Assembly: GCF_001431725.1 (NCBI RefSeq) | Contig: NZ_CP013106.1 | Coordinates: 2,108,001-2,172,000, forward strand | DNA length: 64,000 nucleotides | Direction: 5' to 3' | Source of the DNA: Halomonas huangheensis | GTDB taxonomy: Bacteria > Pseudomonadota > Gammaproteobacteria > Pseudomonadales > Halomonadaceae | In this document: positions 27,582-36,306 of the stretch, in pieces | Layout of the letters: the number at the start of each line of letters is the position of its first letter | Position numbering within the stretch: position 1 is the first letter of the stretch | Made by a program: the position numbers and the translations under genes | Notes under the pieces: model-generated | The model's input: the letters and a program-made list of their open reading frames with translations, nothing else | What the model was told of the DNA's origin: nothing | The model's database searches: none

Positions 27582-27971
27582 CTACTGGCTGTCCTGAGTG
27601 GTATTCTGTGAGGAGTTTTCCTGCTGTGCCTCCATACCTGAAGCTGTGGACGTGCTGCCAGTTAGCATGTTGATTCGCTGATGAGTCATGACACACATGA
27701 CACCGGCATCATTCGTGAAGATGGGGTAGTTGGTGTCACAGTAGAGAGCCGCGGTATTCAGGGTGTTGAAGGCACGAATATTTGGGTCGGGCTGTGTCAG
27801 TCGAGCCAGGAAGAGCTCACCTTCAGGGCATTCCATGGCTTGTTCATCTGTTGAAGCGATGCACAATCGAGATTGATCCACCGTTTGGGACCATGGAGCG
27901 TCGGAAAAACAGCCTGTCAACAGCAATGGAGTGCAGAGAAAAAGTATCGAGCATTGCAGTGTGCGTGTCAT
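27582..27971 (-). CDS. Small lipoprotein of unknown function
   Basis: 129 residues from ATG 27971. The signal peptide ends in lipobox LLTGC near residue 20. The mature part has four or more cysteines (RLCIAS, MECPEG, LYCDTN, VMCVMT) and a Ser/Thr/Gln-rich tail, suggesting a disulfide-bonded outer-membrane or periplasmic lipoprotein. A start further upstream at 28034 would add residues before the signal peptide and is unlikely. The paralogue at 8945-9363 is a pseudogene. The gene lies upstream of the Sel1 gene on the same strand, 155 bp away. I do not recognise the family. Confidence 0.7.
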   Translation of the reverse strand: MTRTLQCSILFLCTPLLLTGCFSDAPWSQTVDQSRLCIASTDEQAMECPEGELFLARLTQPDPNIRAFNTLNTAALYCDTNYPIFTNDAGVMCVMTHQRINMLTGSTSTASGMEAQQENSSQNTTQDSQ

Positions 27972-28034
27972 GTTGTAGTTGCCTATAGATTTGTGAGTTC
28001 CCGAAAGGGAGGGTGGTATTTCGTTACCGGACAA

Positions 28035-28976
28035 GGTGCGTAAGACAGATGATAGTACGATGTGTAAGTCGGTTGGTTTTCAGCTTGTCGTTGAAAGCTC
28101 TTTATGGCCAAGGTACATACATCCAACCCATTGGGTCTCCCGTTTCTGTCATTCCAGGAAGGCTATGTAATAGGTGTTTTCAAGTTATCATGCCTTTGAT
28201 AGCGGCGTCTCTCTGCACCTTGATAAGAGTCATGGCGGGCTCTTTAGTTGCTGCCCGAGATTTTAGTCTCTCGTCTAACCAATTTACCAATACTCACCCA
28301 CGTGTCACTAGAAAAAGTACGCCAGATAATTGTGTAAGGATCCCCTCCTGATTCTGCACATCCACCCAGTCAATGTAAGTTGTGCTTGGGTGCTACTCAG
28401 TCTGGAGACTGATGTGGTCGTTTTCGTGGTCGTCCCTGAATTATTGTAGTTCTTTAGCTGTGGCTCCTGATGTGTAGTATGGGATTTCGTGATCGGTCAA
28501 TATCCTGGGCTGGAAATTTGAACCGATGAAGCCACATGTGCTCCGCAGGGGTGTCGTGAAATCTTGTGCAAGACGTCACCTGTGTAAGGCTTCATCAGCC
28601 TCCAATCGCGCCCTGCCTGGCTCGCTAGTTCTTATGCCGAAGGATAAGTGCGCCCTCTTCAGTATGGTTTCCAATGCTCGAATTGATATTGATCACATGG
28701 CGACCCGGCTCGGGGGACGGTAATACAGCGTTCGCCGGGCAGCCACCGCCACCGCATTGCTAACTGCTCTGGCATCCCGAAGATCAGTTGTGGATCCAGA
28801 CGCCGTAGGCCTATTGAAACTTAAGAAAAATTTAATCTTCTTTGACTATCCATGTTACTAAATGTGTTTTATTGTGGCAATGTTGTTATTGGCTGTGTGC
28901 TGAATGACGCTTTTTGTGCCTGAAAGACACATGGAGAGTATTCAGGGCGAGAGCAGAGGCGGAAATAGTAGCTGGA
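28035..28976. other. Long intergenic region between the adhesin locus and the type I secretion cluster
   Basis: Bases to about 28240 match 9440-9630 in copy A and mark the right edge of the duplicated locus. The rest, about 740 bp, shows no gene I can support on either strand. Around 28800-28900 the sequence becomes AT-rich. Confidence 0.5.
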
Positions 28977-29081
28977 GTGAGAATCCGCGCCTGGATAGGA
29001 GGTGTCGTACTGGCTGCAAGCGCAGCATGGGCATCGGAAAGACATCAGTTTGATGTTGTCGGCCCAGTGTATCGGCACTAG
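28977..29081 (+). CDS. Possible 34-residue exported peptide
   Basis: GTG 28977 opens a short frame reading RIRAWIGGVVLAASAAWA and then about 15 residues to TAG 29079-29081. The first 19 residues have the charge, hydrophobic core and Ala-X-Ala end of a Sec signal peptide. It lies 48 bp before the TolC-like gene. It could be a small secreted peptide, a leader, or the relic of a duplicated signal sequence. Confidence 0.3.
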   Translation: MRIRAWIGGVVLAASAAWASERHQFDVVGPVYRH

Positions 29082-29129
29082 TTTCTAATAATAGCCATAT
29101 CGGCAAATGATAATATCAAGAGAACGCAT

Positions 29130-31091
29130 ATGAACCCTGAACTGCAAGGAGCAAGGTATTCGGTCCTGAAGCCTATCGTCGCAGCAGTGGCTGTTGGATC
29201 GATGATGGCAGTAGTCGCTGTGGCACATGCGCAGACACAAGCTCAGGGCCAGGCCCAAGGGACTCTTCCGCCAGGCACATCGTCGCCGGGTGCGACGACA
29301 TTGCGTGATGTGGTAGAGCAGACCATCAATACCAACCCTGAAGTGCTTGCTGCCTGGAACGGCTTTCAAGCGTCCGGGTACGATTCGCGCGTGGCGTTTG
29401 GTGGCTTCCTGCCGTCGGTAGATGTCAGTGGTGGTGTTGGTCTGGAAAGTCGCGAAAACGACGGTCTTGGCAGTTATGACACCGACTATGCAGAAGTGTC
29501 TTTAACGCAAATGCTCTACGATGGCTTTGCCACCGCCAACGAGGTCGAGCGTCTCGATCGTGCCGAACTGGTGAGCTATTACGAGTTGCTGGGTGCCAGT
29601 CAGAATGCAGCCCTTGAGGCGACAGGGGCCTATCTCGATGTACAGCGCTATCGTCAGTTGGTTGGCCTGGCTCAGGAAAACTACCAGAAACACCTTACTG
29701 TCTTTCAACAAATCGAAGCTCGTGCCTTGTCGGGTGCCGGGCGTCGAGTTGACCTGGAACAGATTTCCGGGCGACTTGCTCTTGCAGAGTCCAACCTGAT
29801 TACTGAAGCGTCCAACCTGCATGATGTGTCTGCACGCTTCCAGCGTCTGGTCGGTGAGCTACCGCCGCAGTCGCTGGCTGAGACTCCAGATCTCTCCACG
29901 AATCTACCAGGTGATGTGTCCGAGGCACTGCGCCTGGCCTACGAAGGTAACCCGGACTTTCATGCTGCAATAGAGAACATCGAGGCGTCTCGTGCGGCGC
30001 GCGAAGGTACCAGGGCTGCGTTTCAGCCGCGACTTGATCTGGTCGGTCGTGCCGGACGGTATCGGGACGGTGACAATGACGACGCACCTCCCGGCAGCGA
30101 ACCAGAATCACATGAGGATCGCAGCAGTATCGAATTGGTTGCGAGTATGAATCTGTACCGTGGCGGCAGCGATCTTGCGTCCTTCCGTGCAGCCAGTGAG
30201 CGCGTTGAACAATCCGTCAATCTGCGCGACAAGGCTTGTGTTGACATCCGGCAGACCACCTCCATTGCCTACAACGACACCAGGCGCTTGCGGGACCAGC
30301 TCTCGTATCTCAATGAGCATCAACTGACCACTGACCGCGTACGACGCGCCTACAAGCAGCAATTCGATATCGGCCAACGCTCGTTGCTCGATTTGTTGGA
30401 CATCGAGAATGAGTACTTCGAAGCCAGTCGCGCATACGCCAACGCACAGTACGATGTGGCGCTGGCCGATGCTCGCACTCTGGCCGCCATGGGAGACCTC
30501 CTCGAGGTACTGGATGTGCGCAAGAAGGGATTGCCATCCCTATCTGACCTCGGTAGTGACGGCGTAGAAATTTCGCCGGAGACGATCTGTCCTGCCATGG
30601 GGGCTCGGGCCTATACGGTCGAGGAACTGACCGGTAATACCCGTGCGCCGGATGTTGTGCTGTCTTCCGATACTCTGTTCGATGTGAATAGCTACGTGCT
30701 CAGCCCTGGCGCAATGGGGGAGCTGGAAGCGCTCGCTGGCCGTATTCGTTCCCGCTCTGACCTGGAACGAGTGTTCATTGCCGGCCATGCCGACATCACC
30801 GGGTCGGACGCTATCAATGATCCCTTGTCACGTAACCGAGCTGCTGCGGTGGGTGAGTACCTGGTTAGTCAGGGCGTGGATGCTTCGCTTATCGAGTCAC
30901 GTGGTTATGGCTCCCATCGTCCGACTGCAAGCAATGATACCGAACAGGGACGACGTCAGAATCGCCGTGTCGAGATTACCCTGGAGCGAACAGGGGAGAA
31001 CCTTGATCTCAGCATGAAGGGAAATGCCGGTAGTGACCCTGTGTCGTTGATCTGGGCGGAGACGAGTTCACGTCAGCCTGCCTTAGGTTGA
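29130..31091 (+). CDS. TolC-family outer-membrane channel fused to an OmpA domain (type I secretion)
   Basis: 653 residues. A signal peptide (ending AHAQ) is followed by a Gln/Gly-rich stretch, then two TolC/OEP repeats over about 55-470 (TLRDVVEQTINTNPEVLAAW; GQRSLLDLLDIENEYFEA). Residues about 507-617 form an OmpA-like domain (FIAGHADITGSDAIND; GRRQNRRVEITL). TolC-like proteins form the outer-membrane exit duct of type I systems; the OmpA domain should attach it to peptidoglycan. Ordinary TolC proteins end near 450-490 residues. An AAGAGAA ribosome site precedes ATG 29130. A strong terminator follows, yet the exporter genes come next on the same strand. Confidence 0.88.
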   Translation: MNPELQGARYSVLKPIVAAVAVGSMMAVVAVAHAQTQAQGQAQGTLPPGTSSPGATTLRDVVEQTINTNPEVLAAWNGFQASGYDSRVAFGGFLPSVDVSGGVGLESRENDGLGSYDTDYAEVSLTQMLYDGFATANEVERLDRAELVSYYELLGASQNAALEATGAYLDVQRYRQLVGLAQENYQKHLTVFQQIEARALSGAGRRVDLEQISGRLALAESNLITEASNLHDVSARFQRLVGELPPQSLAETPDLSTNLPGDVSEALRLAYEGNPDFHAAIENIEASRAAREGTRAAFQPRLDLVGRAGRYRDGDNDDAPPGSEPESHEDRSSIELVASMNLYRGGSDLASFRAASERVEQSVNLRDKACVDIRQTTSIAYNDTRRLRDQLSYLNEHQLTTDRVRRAYKQQFDIGQRSLLDLLDIENEYFEASRAYANAQYDVALADARTLAAMGDLLEVLDVRKKGLPSLSDLGSDGVEISPETICPAMGARAYTVEELTGNTRAPDVVLSSDTLFDVNSYVLSPGAMGELEALAGRIRSRSDLERVFIAGHADITGSDAINDPLSRNRAAAVGEYLVSQGVDASLIESRGYGSHRPTASNDTEQGRRQNRRVEITLERTGENLDLSMKGNAGSDPVSLIWAETSSRQPALG

Positions 31092-31101
31092 GGTGTAAGA
31101 C

Positions 31102-31136
31102 ATCAGCTACCTCGGAGTGCCTCCGAGGTAGCTGAT
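31102..31136 (+). terminator. Intrinsic terminator after the TolC-OmpA gene
   Basis: A perfect 16-bp stem (31102-31117 with 31121-31136) with a TGC loop, followed by agctttt, starts 10 bp after the stop. It would separate or attenuate transcription into the exporter genes. Confidence 0.8.
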
Positions 31137-31235
31137 AGCTTTTGATGCTGCTGATTGCGTTGAGCAATTTCTCAGCGACTATGGTTGCCAATAACCAGGG
31201 TTTACTGCGACCAGGGTTCCGATAGAGAGGTGAGC

Positions 31236-33437
31236 GTGGAGCACTCTGATGTCGAGCAACACGACGTTCCAACGTCGACCGAGACGGAATCGGAGCACGT
31301 TGATGGTACAACCTCGTCGGTAAAGGATGAGCTGTTGGCATCATTGTTGACCGTTGCACACATCCACGACCATGACGTGAGTGCGGATTCCTTGACGGCT
31401 GGCTTGCCACTCGATGAAGGCTCACTAACGCCCAGTGTCTTTCCGCGAGCCGCTGAGCGAGCAGGTTTAACGGCGCGACTGGTGAAGTCGGGAATTGTTC
31501 GTCTCAACCCGGCGTTGTTTCCTGTTGTGTTGTTACTGGAAGCGGGCCGGACCTGCGTACTTCTCGACCTGGACCTACGTCAGCGCCAGGCGCGAGTGGT
31601 CTTTCCCGATCTTGGGCATGCCGATACCGAGGTATCGCTGGATGAGTTGCAGCAGCGTTACAGCGGTAGTGCGATTTATGTCCGTCCTCGCTTCCGGTTC
31701 GACGCGCGTAGCGACGATGTAAAGCGTGACACCTCACGTCATTGGTTCTGGGGTGTCATTCGTGAGAACCGGCGTTTGTACCGGGATGTGATTCTCGGCT
31801 CGGTAGCGATCAATCTGTTCGCTCTGGCGATGCCGTTGTTTGTTCTCAATATCTATGACCGGGTTGTTCCCAACCATGCCACCGAAACACTATGGGTGTT
31901 GTCGATTGGTGTGTTTGTGGTGCTGTGTTTTGATCTCGTATTGCGCCTGATGCGCTCAAGCTTTGTCGATCTCGCGGCAAGCCGCGCCGACGTCAAACTC
32001 TCGTCGAAGATCATGGCGCGTGTATTGGGCATGCGAATGGAAGCTCGACCTCAGTCCACGGGCTCCTTTGTGGCGATGCTGCAGTCCTTTGAGTCAGTAC
32101 GTTCGTTCATTGGTTCGGCAACGGTCATCGCCATGGTGGACCTGCCTTTTGTGCTGATGTTTGTAGCGATCATCGGGATTATCGGGCCAGCACTGATCAT
32201 ACCTCTGGTAGCGGGGATCATCTTCATTCTGCTGTACGCGCTGGCGGCTCAGGGAAAATTGCATGACCTATCTGAAACAACGCTCAAGGTAAGTGCGCAG
32301 CGCAATGCGACGCTGGTTGAGTCAGTTGCTCAGTTGGAGACGGTCAAGGCACTGCGTGGAGAGAGTCGCGTGCAGGGCTCCTGGGAGCAGGCCAGTGCCT
32401 TTCTTTCCCGCACCGGTGCGCAACTGAAGTTTCTGGGGTCTTCGGTCACCAGTATTGCCCAATGGGTTCAACATACGGTGGGCGTCTGTGTGATCTTGAT
32501 TGGTGTCTATCTCATTGTGGATGGCAGTTTGACTCAAGGTGGGCTGATTGCTGCCTATATGTTGTCCTCGCGTGCATTGGCACCCATTAGCCAGGCGGCG
32601 GCTCTGCTTGCGCAGTACCACCAGTCATCGACGGCACTTGAATCGCTCAATCGGGTCATGGAGTTGCCGGTGGAGCGTTCGGAAACGGGCTATATCGATC
32701 GGCCGGTCATCAAGGGTGAGGTCAAATTCGACAAGGTTAACTTTCGGTATCCGCAGGCCGAGAACGATAGCTTGCGAGATGTCTCGATGACCATCCAGGC
32801 AGGGCAGAAAGTGGCGATTCTGGGGCGTGTCGGGTGCGGCAAGAGCACCTTGCAGAAACTGTTGCTGGGCTTCTATCAGCCGACGTCCGGTGCGGTGATG
32901 GTCGACGACATCGATATCAGGCAGTTCGATCCGTTGCAGCTGCGTCGTCACATTGGCTATGTGCCTCAGGATGTACAGCTGCTGTATGGCTCACTCAAGG
33001 ACAACATTATCGCAGGCGGCGGTAGTGAGGGTGTTGATGACGAACTTCTATTGACGGCGATTCGCGTCAGTGGGCTGGAGCCCCTGATCAGCAGTCACCC
33101 TCAGGGCATCGAGCTTCAGGTTGGTGAGGGCGGACAGATGCTCTCTGGCGGCCAGCGTCAGGCGGTGGCGATTGCTCGCGCGATTGTCCACGACCCGGCG
33201 ATCCTGCTGCTCGATGAGCCGACCAGTGCCATGGATCATGCCAGTGAAGAGGCCTTCAAACGTAGCCTGAGCGAATACGCTCCCGGTAAAACGCTGGTGG
33301 TAGTGACTCACCGCACCTCGCTGCTGTCGCTCGTCGACCGCATCGTGGTTATCGATTCCGGCAAGATTGTTGCTGATGGTGATCGTGATGGTGTGATGGA
33401 AGCGCTGCGTAAGGGACAGATCGGGAGGGCCAGCTGA
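31236..33437 (+). CDS. Type I secretion ABC exporter (permease-ATPase, LapB/HlyB type)
   Basis: 733 residues from GTG 31236, chosen because GAGAGG lies five bases upstream; a TTG at 31185 lacks this. The N-terminal 130 residues form a C39-like domain without the catalytic Cys-His pattern. This is the degenerate form seen in exporters of RTX-type substrates that keep a C-terminal signal. Six membrane helices span about 160-440. The ATPase follows: Walker A GRVGCGKS (530-537), signature LSGGQRQ (about 636), Walker B ILLLDEP. It drives export from cytoplasm to outside through HlyD and the TolC-like channel. Its stop overlaps the next start (TGATG). Confidence 0.92.
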   Translation: MEHSDVEQHDVPTSTETESEHVDGTTSSVKDELLASLLTVAHIHDHDVSADSLTAGLPLDEGSLTPSVFPRAAERAGLTARLVKSGIVRLNPALFPVVLLLEAGRTCVLLDLDLRQRQARVVFPDLGHADTEVSLDELQQRYSGSAIYVRPRFRFDARSDDVKRDTSRHWFWGVIRENRRLYRDVILGSVAINLFALAMPLFVLNIYDRVVPNHATETLWVLSIGVFVVLCFDLVLRLMRSSFVDLAASRADVKLSSKIMARVLGMRMEARPQSTGSFVAMLQSFESVRSFIGSATVIAMVDLPFVLMFVAIIGIIGPALIIPLVAGIIFILLYALAAQGKLHDLSETTLKVSAQRNATLVESVAQLETVKALRGESRVQGSWEQASAFLSRTGAQLKFLGSSVTSIAQWVQHTVGVCVILIGVYLIVDGSLTQGGLIAAYMLSSRALAPISQAAALLAQYHQSSTALESLNRVMELPVERSETGYIDRPVIKGEVKFDKVNFRYPQAENDSLRDVSMTIQAGQKVAILGRVGCGKSTLQKLLLGFYQPTSGAVMVDDIDIRQFDPLQLRRHIGYVPQDVQLLYGSLKDNIIAGGGSEGVDDELLLTAIRVSGLEPLISSHPQGIELQVGEGGQMLSGGQRQAVAIARAIVHDPAILLLDEPTSAMDHASEEAFKRSLSEYAPGKTLVVVTHRTSLLSLVDRIVVIDSGKIVADGDRDGVMEALRKGQIGRAS

Positions 33438-34864
33438 TGGCGAGCAAGAGTGCAGAACAGCGTGGCTTCGAGGGTGTTGGCAAGGTATCACGGAAGGGCA
33501 GTAAGGTCTTCCGGCCTTTCATCGACCGCATCTTCGCTCGGCGTGTCAGCGGCGCTCATTTGAACCGAGATTGGGCCAGCGATACCGATTGGGCGCGTAT
33601 GCAGCAGGATCCGCTGCGTGCGCGTCTGATGCTGTACACGGTGCTGGTGGCGATGGTGGTGCTTATTGTCTGGGCGTGTTTTGCGCCGGTGGACGAGGTC
33701 ACGCGTGGGGTCGGTAGCGTGATTCCGTCCACTCAGTTGCAGCGTGTACAGAGTTTTGATGGCGGTGTGGTTGACGAGATTCTCGTTCATGAAGGCGACG
33801 CTGTGGAAGCTGGACAATTGCTGATGCGCATCGATTCGACACGATTCCTGTCAACCTTCAACGAGAATCGTGTTCAGGCGGAAGCGCTGGAGGCCAGGGC
33901 GGAACGCCTGCGTGCATTGGCAACAGGCACCCAGTTTCAACCCCTGGATGATTTGATACAGCGCGCGCCGAAGATAGTTGAGCGTGAACGAGATCTCTAT
34001 AACAGCAGTATGGAGACACTCGACGAGCAACGTCAGATCCTGCGGGAGCGTCTCGAACAGCGTCGCGCTGAGCTCAACGAGGCAATTTCCAGACGCGATA
34101 CAGCTGGTCGGGAGTTGGGAATGGCCAGTCAGGAACTCAATATGACACGGCCATTGCTGCAGTCTGGCGCAGTGTCCGAAGTCGAGATTCTGCGTTTGCA
34201 GCGTGACGTCTCGCGTGCCAGTGGTGAACGTAACCAGGCGGCGGCGCAAGTGTCTCGGTTGGAGTCGGCTATTGATGAGGCTGAGGGTGAGTTGCGGGAA
34301 GTGGACTCTCAGGCACGCACGGAATGGCGGCAGGAATTGACGGCGACGCTCGGAGAGTTGGCAGCGCTCGATGAGTCGAGTTCAGGTTTGCAGGATCGAG
34401 TTCGTCTGGCGGAAATCCGCTCTCCAGTGGATGGCCTGGTACAGCGCTTGACCATCAATACGTTGGGTGGGGTTGTGCAGCCTGGACAGGAGGTGGTCGA
34501 GATCGTACCGACGGACGATACTCTGGTCGTCGAAGCGAGAATTGCTCCTCAGGATATTGCTTTTCTGCGTCCCGGCCTGCCGGCGACCATAAAGCTCACG
34601 GCCTATGACTTTTCGATCTACGGCGGATTGTCGGCGCAACTCGAACATATCAGCGCTTCAACGACCACGGACGAAGAAGGAAATACCTTCTATCGCGTTC
34701 GAGTACGGACGGTGGAGAGTGAAGAGGAGACGGTAAAGGAAGCCTTGGATGTCATTCCGGGTATGACCGCTCAGGTGGATATCCTGACGGGCAAGCGCAC
34801 CGTGATGCAATTCCTGCTCAAACCGGTGTTGAGGGCTTGGAGTAACGCGTTGGGAGAGCGCTGA
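33437..34864 (+). CDS. HlyD-family membrane fusion protein of type I secretion
   Basis: 475 residues overlapping the exporter gene by one base (TGATG) with GGGAGG upstream. A cytoplasmic N-terminus of about 65 residues is followed by one membrane helix (LYTVLVAMVVLIVWACFAP). Then come a half-lipoyl motif (VVDEILVHEGDAVEAGQLL), a long alpha-hairpin region (about 155-320), the second half of the lipoyl domain (AEIRSPVDGLVQRL) and a beta-barrel part. It bridges the ABC exporter and the TolC-OmpA duct across the periplasm. Length and layout are normal for LapC/HlyD proteins. Confidence 0.92.
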   Translation: MASKSAEQRGFEGVGKVSRKGSKVFRPFIDRIFARRVSGAHLNRDWASDTDWARMQQDPLRARLMLYTVLVAMVVLIVWACFAPVDEVTRGVGSVIPSTQLQRVQSFDGGVVDEILVHEGDAVEAGQLLMRIDSTRFLSTFNENRVQAEALEARAERLRALATGTQFQPLDDLIQRAPKIVERERDLYNSSMETLDEQRQILRERLEQRRAELNEAISRRDTAGRELGMASQELNMTRPLLQSGAVSEVEILRLQRDVSRASGERNQAAAQVSRLESAIDEAEGELREVDSQARTEWRQELTATLGELAALDESSSGLQDRVRLAEIRSPVDGLVQRLTINTLGGVVQPGQEVVEIVPTDDTLVVEARIAPQDIAFLRPGLPATIKLTAYDFSIYGGLSAQLEHISASTTTDEEGNTFYRVRVRTVESEEETVKEALDVIPGMTAQVDILTGKRTVMQFLLKPVLRAWSNALGER

Positions 34865-35470
34865 ATGGGTCGATTCCTTATCTATCAGGGCAGGAGTGAA
34901 GTGCCAGATTGGTCATTAGCCTTCCCTGAGATACAGGTGGTAACGCCGCAGTCGGTTGTTGAGCAGGTTGAAAAGGGAGACCTGGTCTGGGTAGTGGTCG
35001 AGAAGGGCGACTGGAGTGCCCTGTGTTCCAGGTTGAGCTCCGTGGGAGTGTTGGTTGCTGTGATGTCGTTCAACCCCGATTCTGCAGAAGCTTACAAGGC
35101 ATTCAATTCAGGTGCCCGCGGTTACGTTCATGCACTTTCGTCCCCGGAGGTGCTGCGACAGGTTGATATCGTGGTATGCAATCAGGGGTACTGGGTCTGG
35201 CACGAGTTGATGGATAGCCTGGTGGGAGGGGTGTTCAAGGCCTTTGGTGGCGCTGATGGGGTACAGGATGACGTTTTGAAGGAGCTCACGGAACGAGAGC
35301 GTGATGTTGCGTTGTCGGTTGTCGAGGGGCGCAGCAACAAGGCTGTTGCACGGGAACTTGGCATCACCGAACGTACGGTAAAGGCGCATCTTGGCGCGAC
35401 CTTTCGCAAGCTTGGCGTCAAGGATCGGATGCAGCTGATTCTGCGTCTGCGTTCTTCGCGTGAGCAATGA
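34865..35470 (+). CDS. LuxR-family transcriptional regulator with an atypical receiver-like domain
   Basis: 201 residues, starting right after the HlyD stop. The C-terminal LuxR/FixJ helix-turn-helix is clear (LTERERDVALSVVEGRSNK; AVARELGITERTVKAHL; about 138-200). The N-terminal 120 residues follow a response-regulator pattern (AVMSFNPDSAEAYKAFNSGARGYV), but where the phosphorylated Asp is expected the strand reads VWVVVEKGDW. It probably does not receive phosphate in the usual way. No histidine kinase is adjacent. Its place as last gene of the secretion operon suggests it controls the secretion system or its cargo. Confidence 0.82.
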   Translation: MGRFLIYQGRSEVPDWSLAFPEIQVVTPQSVVEQVEKGDLVWVVVEKGDWSALCSRLSSVGVLVAVMSFNPDSAEAYKAFNSGARGYVHALSSPEVLRQVDIVVCNQGYWVWHELMDSLVGGVFKAFGGADGVQDDVLKELTERERDVALSVVEGRSNKAVARELGITERTVKAHLGATFRKLGVKDRMQLILRLRSSREQ

Positions 35471-35497
35471 AATGCGGTGAATGTTCAGAACTGATTG

Positions 35498-35547
35498 CCC
35501 GGACAGCAAACGGCCCTGTGTTGATACAGGGCCGTTTGCTGTCCGGG
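35498..35547. terminator. Bidirectional terminator between the LuxR-type gene and mtnN
   Basis: A perfect 22-bp stem (35498-35519 and 35526-35547) with a 6-nt loop (gttgat) lies between convergent genes. It is unusually long and GC-rich and has little T-tail on either side. Confidence 0.85.
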
Positions 35548-35562
35548 GCGACGAATCAGGGG

Positions 35563-36306
35563 TCAGGCGCTCTGAAGGCTCGCATCATGCTGTTTGGCAC
35601 TGCTCGCGAGATTGGCGACCATGGCACTGACCATGCGACTGGAGTGGTCTGCAGCCCTGTCGAGGAACTCCTCAAACGACAAGTGGTTGTCCCCCTGGCC
35701 GGCGATATCCGAGAGTGCGCGAATTACGACGAATGGACAGCCATACAGGTGACAGGTCTGGGCGATAGCGGCGGCTTCCATCTCTGCTGCCAGCATGGTC
35801 GGAAAGCGACTGCGCGTTTGCGAGACGAGATCCGGGCAGGCCATGAACACATCACCAGTCGCGATCAACCCTTCTACCACCCTGACTTCATTCATCGCTT
35901 CAATGCACTCGCGGGCGACTCTGACCAGTCGTTCATCCGGCAGGTAGGCTGCTGGCATGTTCGGCACCTGGCCGTGCTCATAGCCGAACACCACGGCGTC
36001 AACATCGTGATGACGCACTTCGCTGGAGACGACGATGTCGCCAATGTTCAGGCCCTCACCGAAGCCTCCGGCCGATCCCGTGTTGATGATCGCCTGAGGC
36101 TGGTAATTGTCCAGCAGCAGGGTGGCGCCAATGGCGGCATTGACCTTGCCGATGCCGGATTGCAGAAGAATCACCTCAACACCGTGCAGGCGGCCAACAT
36201 GGAAGGTCGAGCCGACGTGAGTGCGAGTGATGACGTCTTCCATCTGGCTGGCCAGCTGAGCCACTTCCTGGCTCATGGCGCCAATGATGCCGATACGTTT
36301 GATCAA
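35563..36306 (-). CDS. mtnN: 5'-methylthioadenosine / S-adenosylhomocysteine nucleosidase
   Basis: Cleaves MTA and SAH to adenine and the thioribose or ribosyl-homocysteine; the latter feeds LuxS. The fold signature is complete: RIGIIGAMSQEV at the start, the acid glutamate region AAEMEAAAIAQ, and the catalytic Asp in RALSDIAG. I place the start at TTG 36306, with AGGAG nine bases upstream. This gives LIKRIGIIGAM, like the usual MKIGIIGAM, and 247 residues. The frame stays open upstream to 36351. It is downstream of luxS on the same strand and probably co-transcribed with it. Confidence 0.88.
   Translation of the reverse strand: MIKRIGIIGAMSQEVAQLASQMEDVITRTHVGSTFHVGRLHGVEVILLQSGIGKVNAAIGATLLLDNYQPQAIINTGSAGGFGEGLNIGDIVVSSEVRHHDVDAVVFGYEHGQVPNMPAAYLPDERLVRVARECIEAMNEVRVVEGLIATGDVFMACPDLVSQTRSRFPTMLAAEMEAAAIAQTCHLYGCPFVVIRALSDIAGQGDNHLSFEEFLDRAADHSSRMVSAMVANLASSAKQHDASLQSA

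Noticed and set aside
28526..28723. 65-codon frame in the intergenic region before the secretion cluster
   Set aside because: No ribosome site, no recognisable sequence character and no paralogue in the window.
31185..31235. TTG start for the ABC exporter at 31185
   Set aside because: No ribosome site precedes it and it lies close to the tolC terminator; GTG 31236 has GAGAGG at the right distance.
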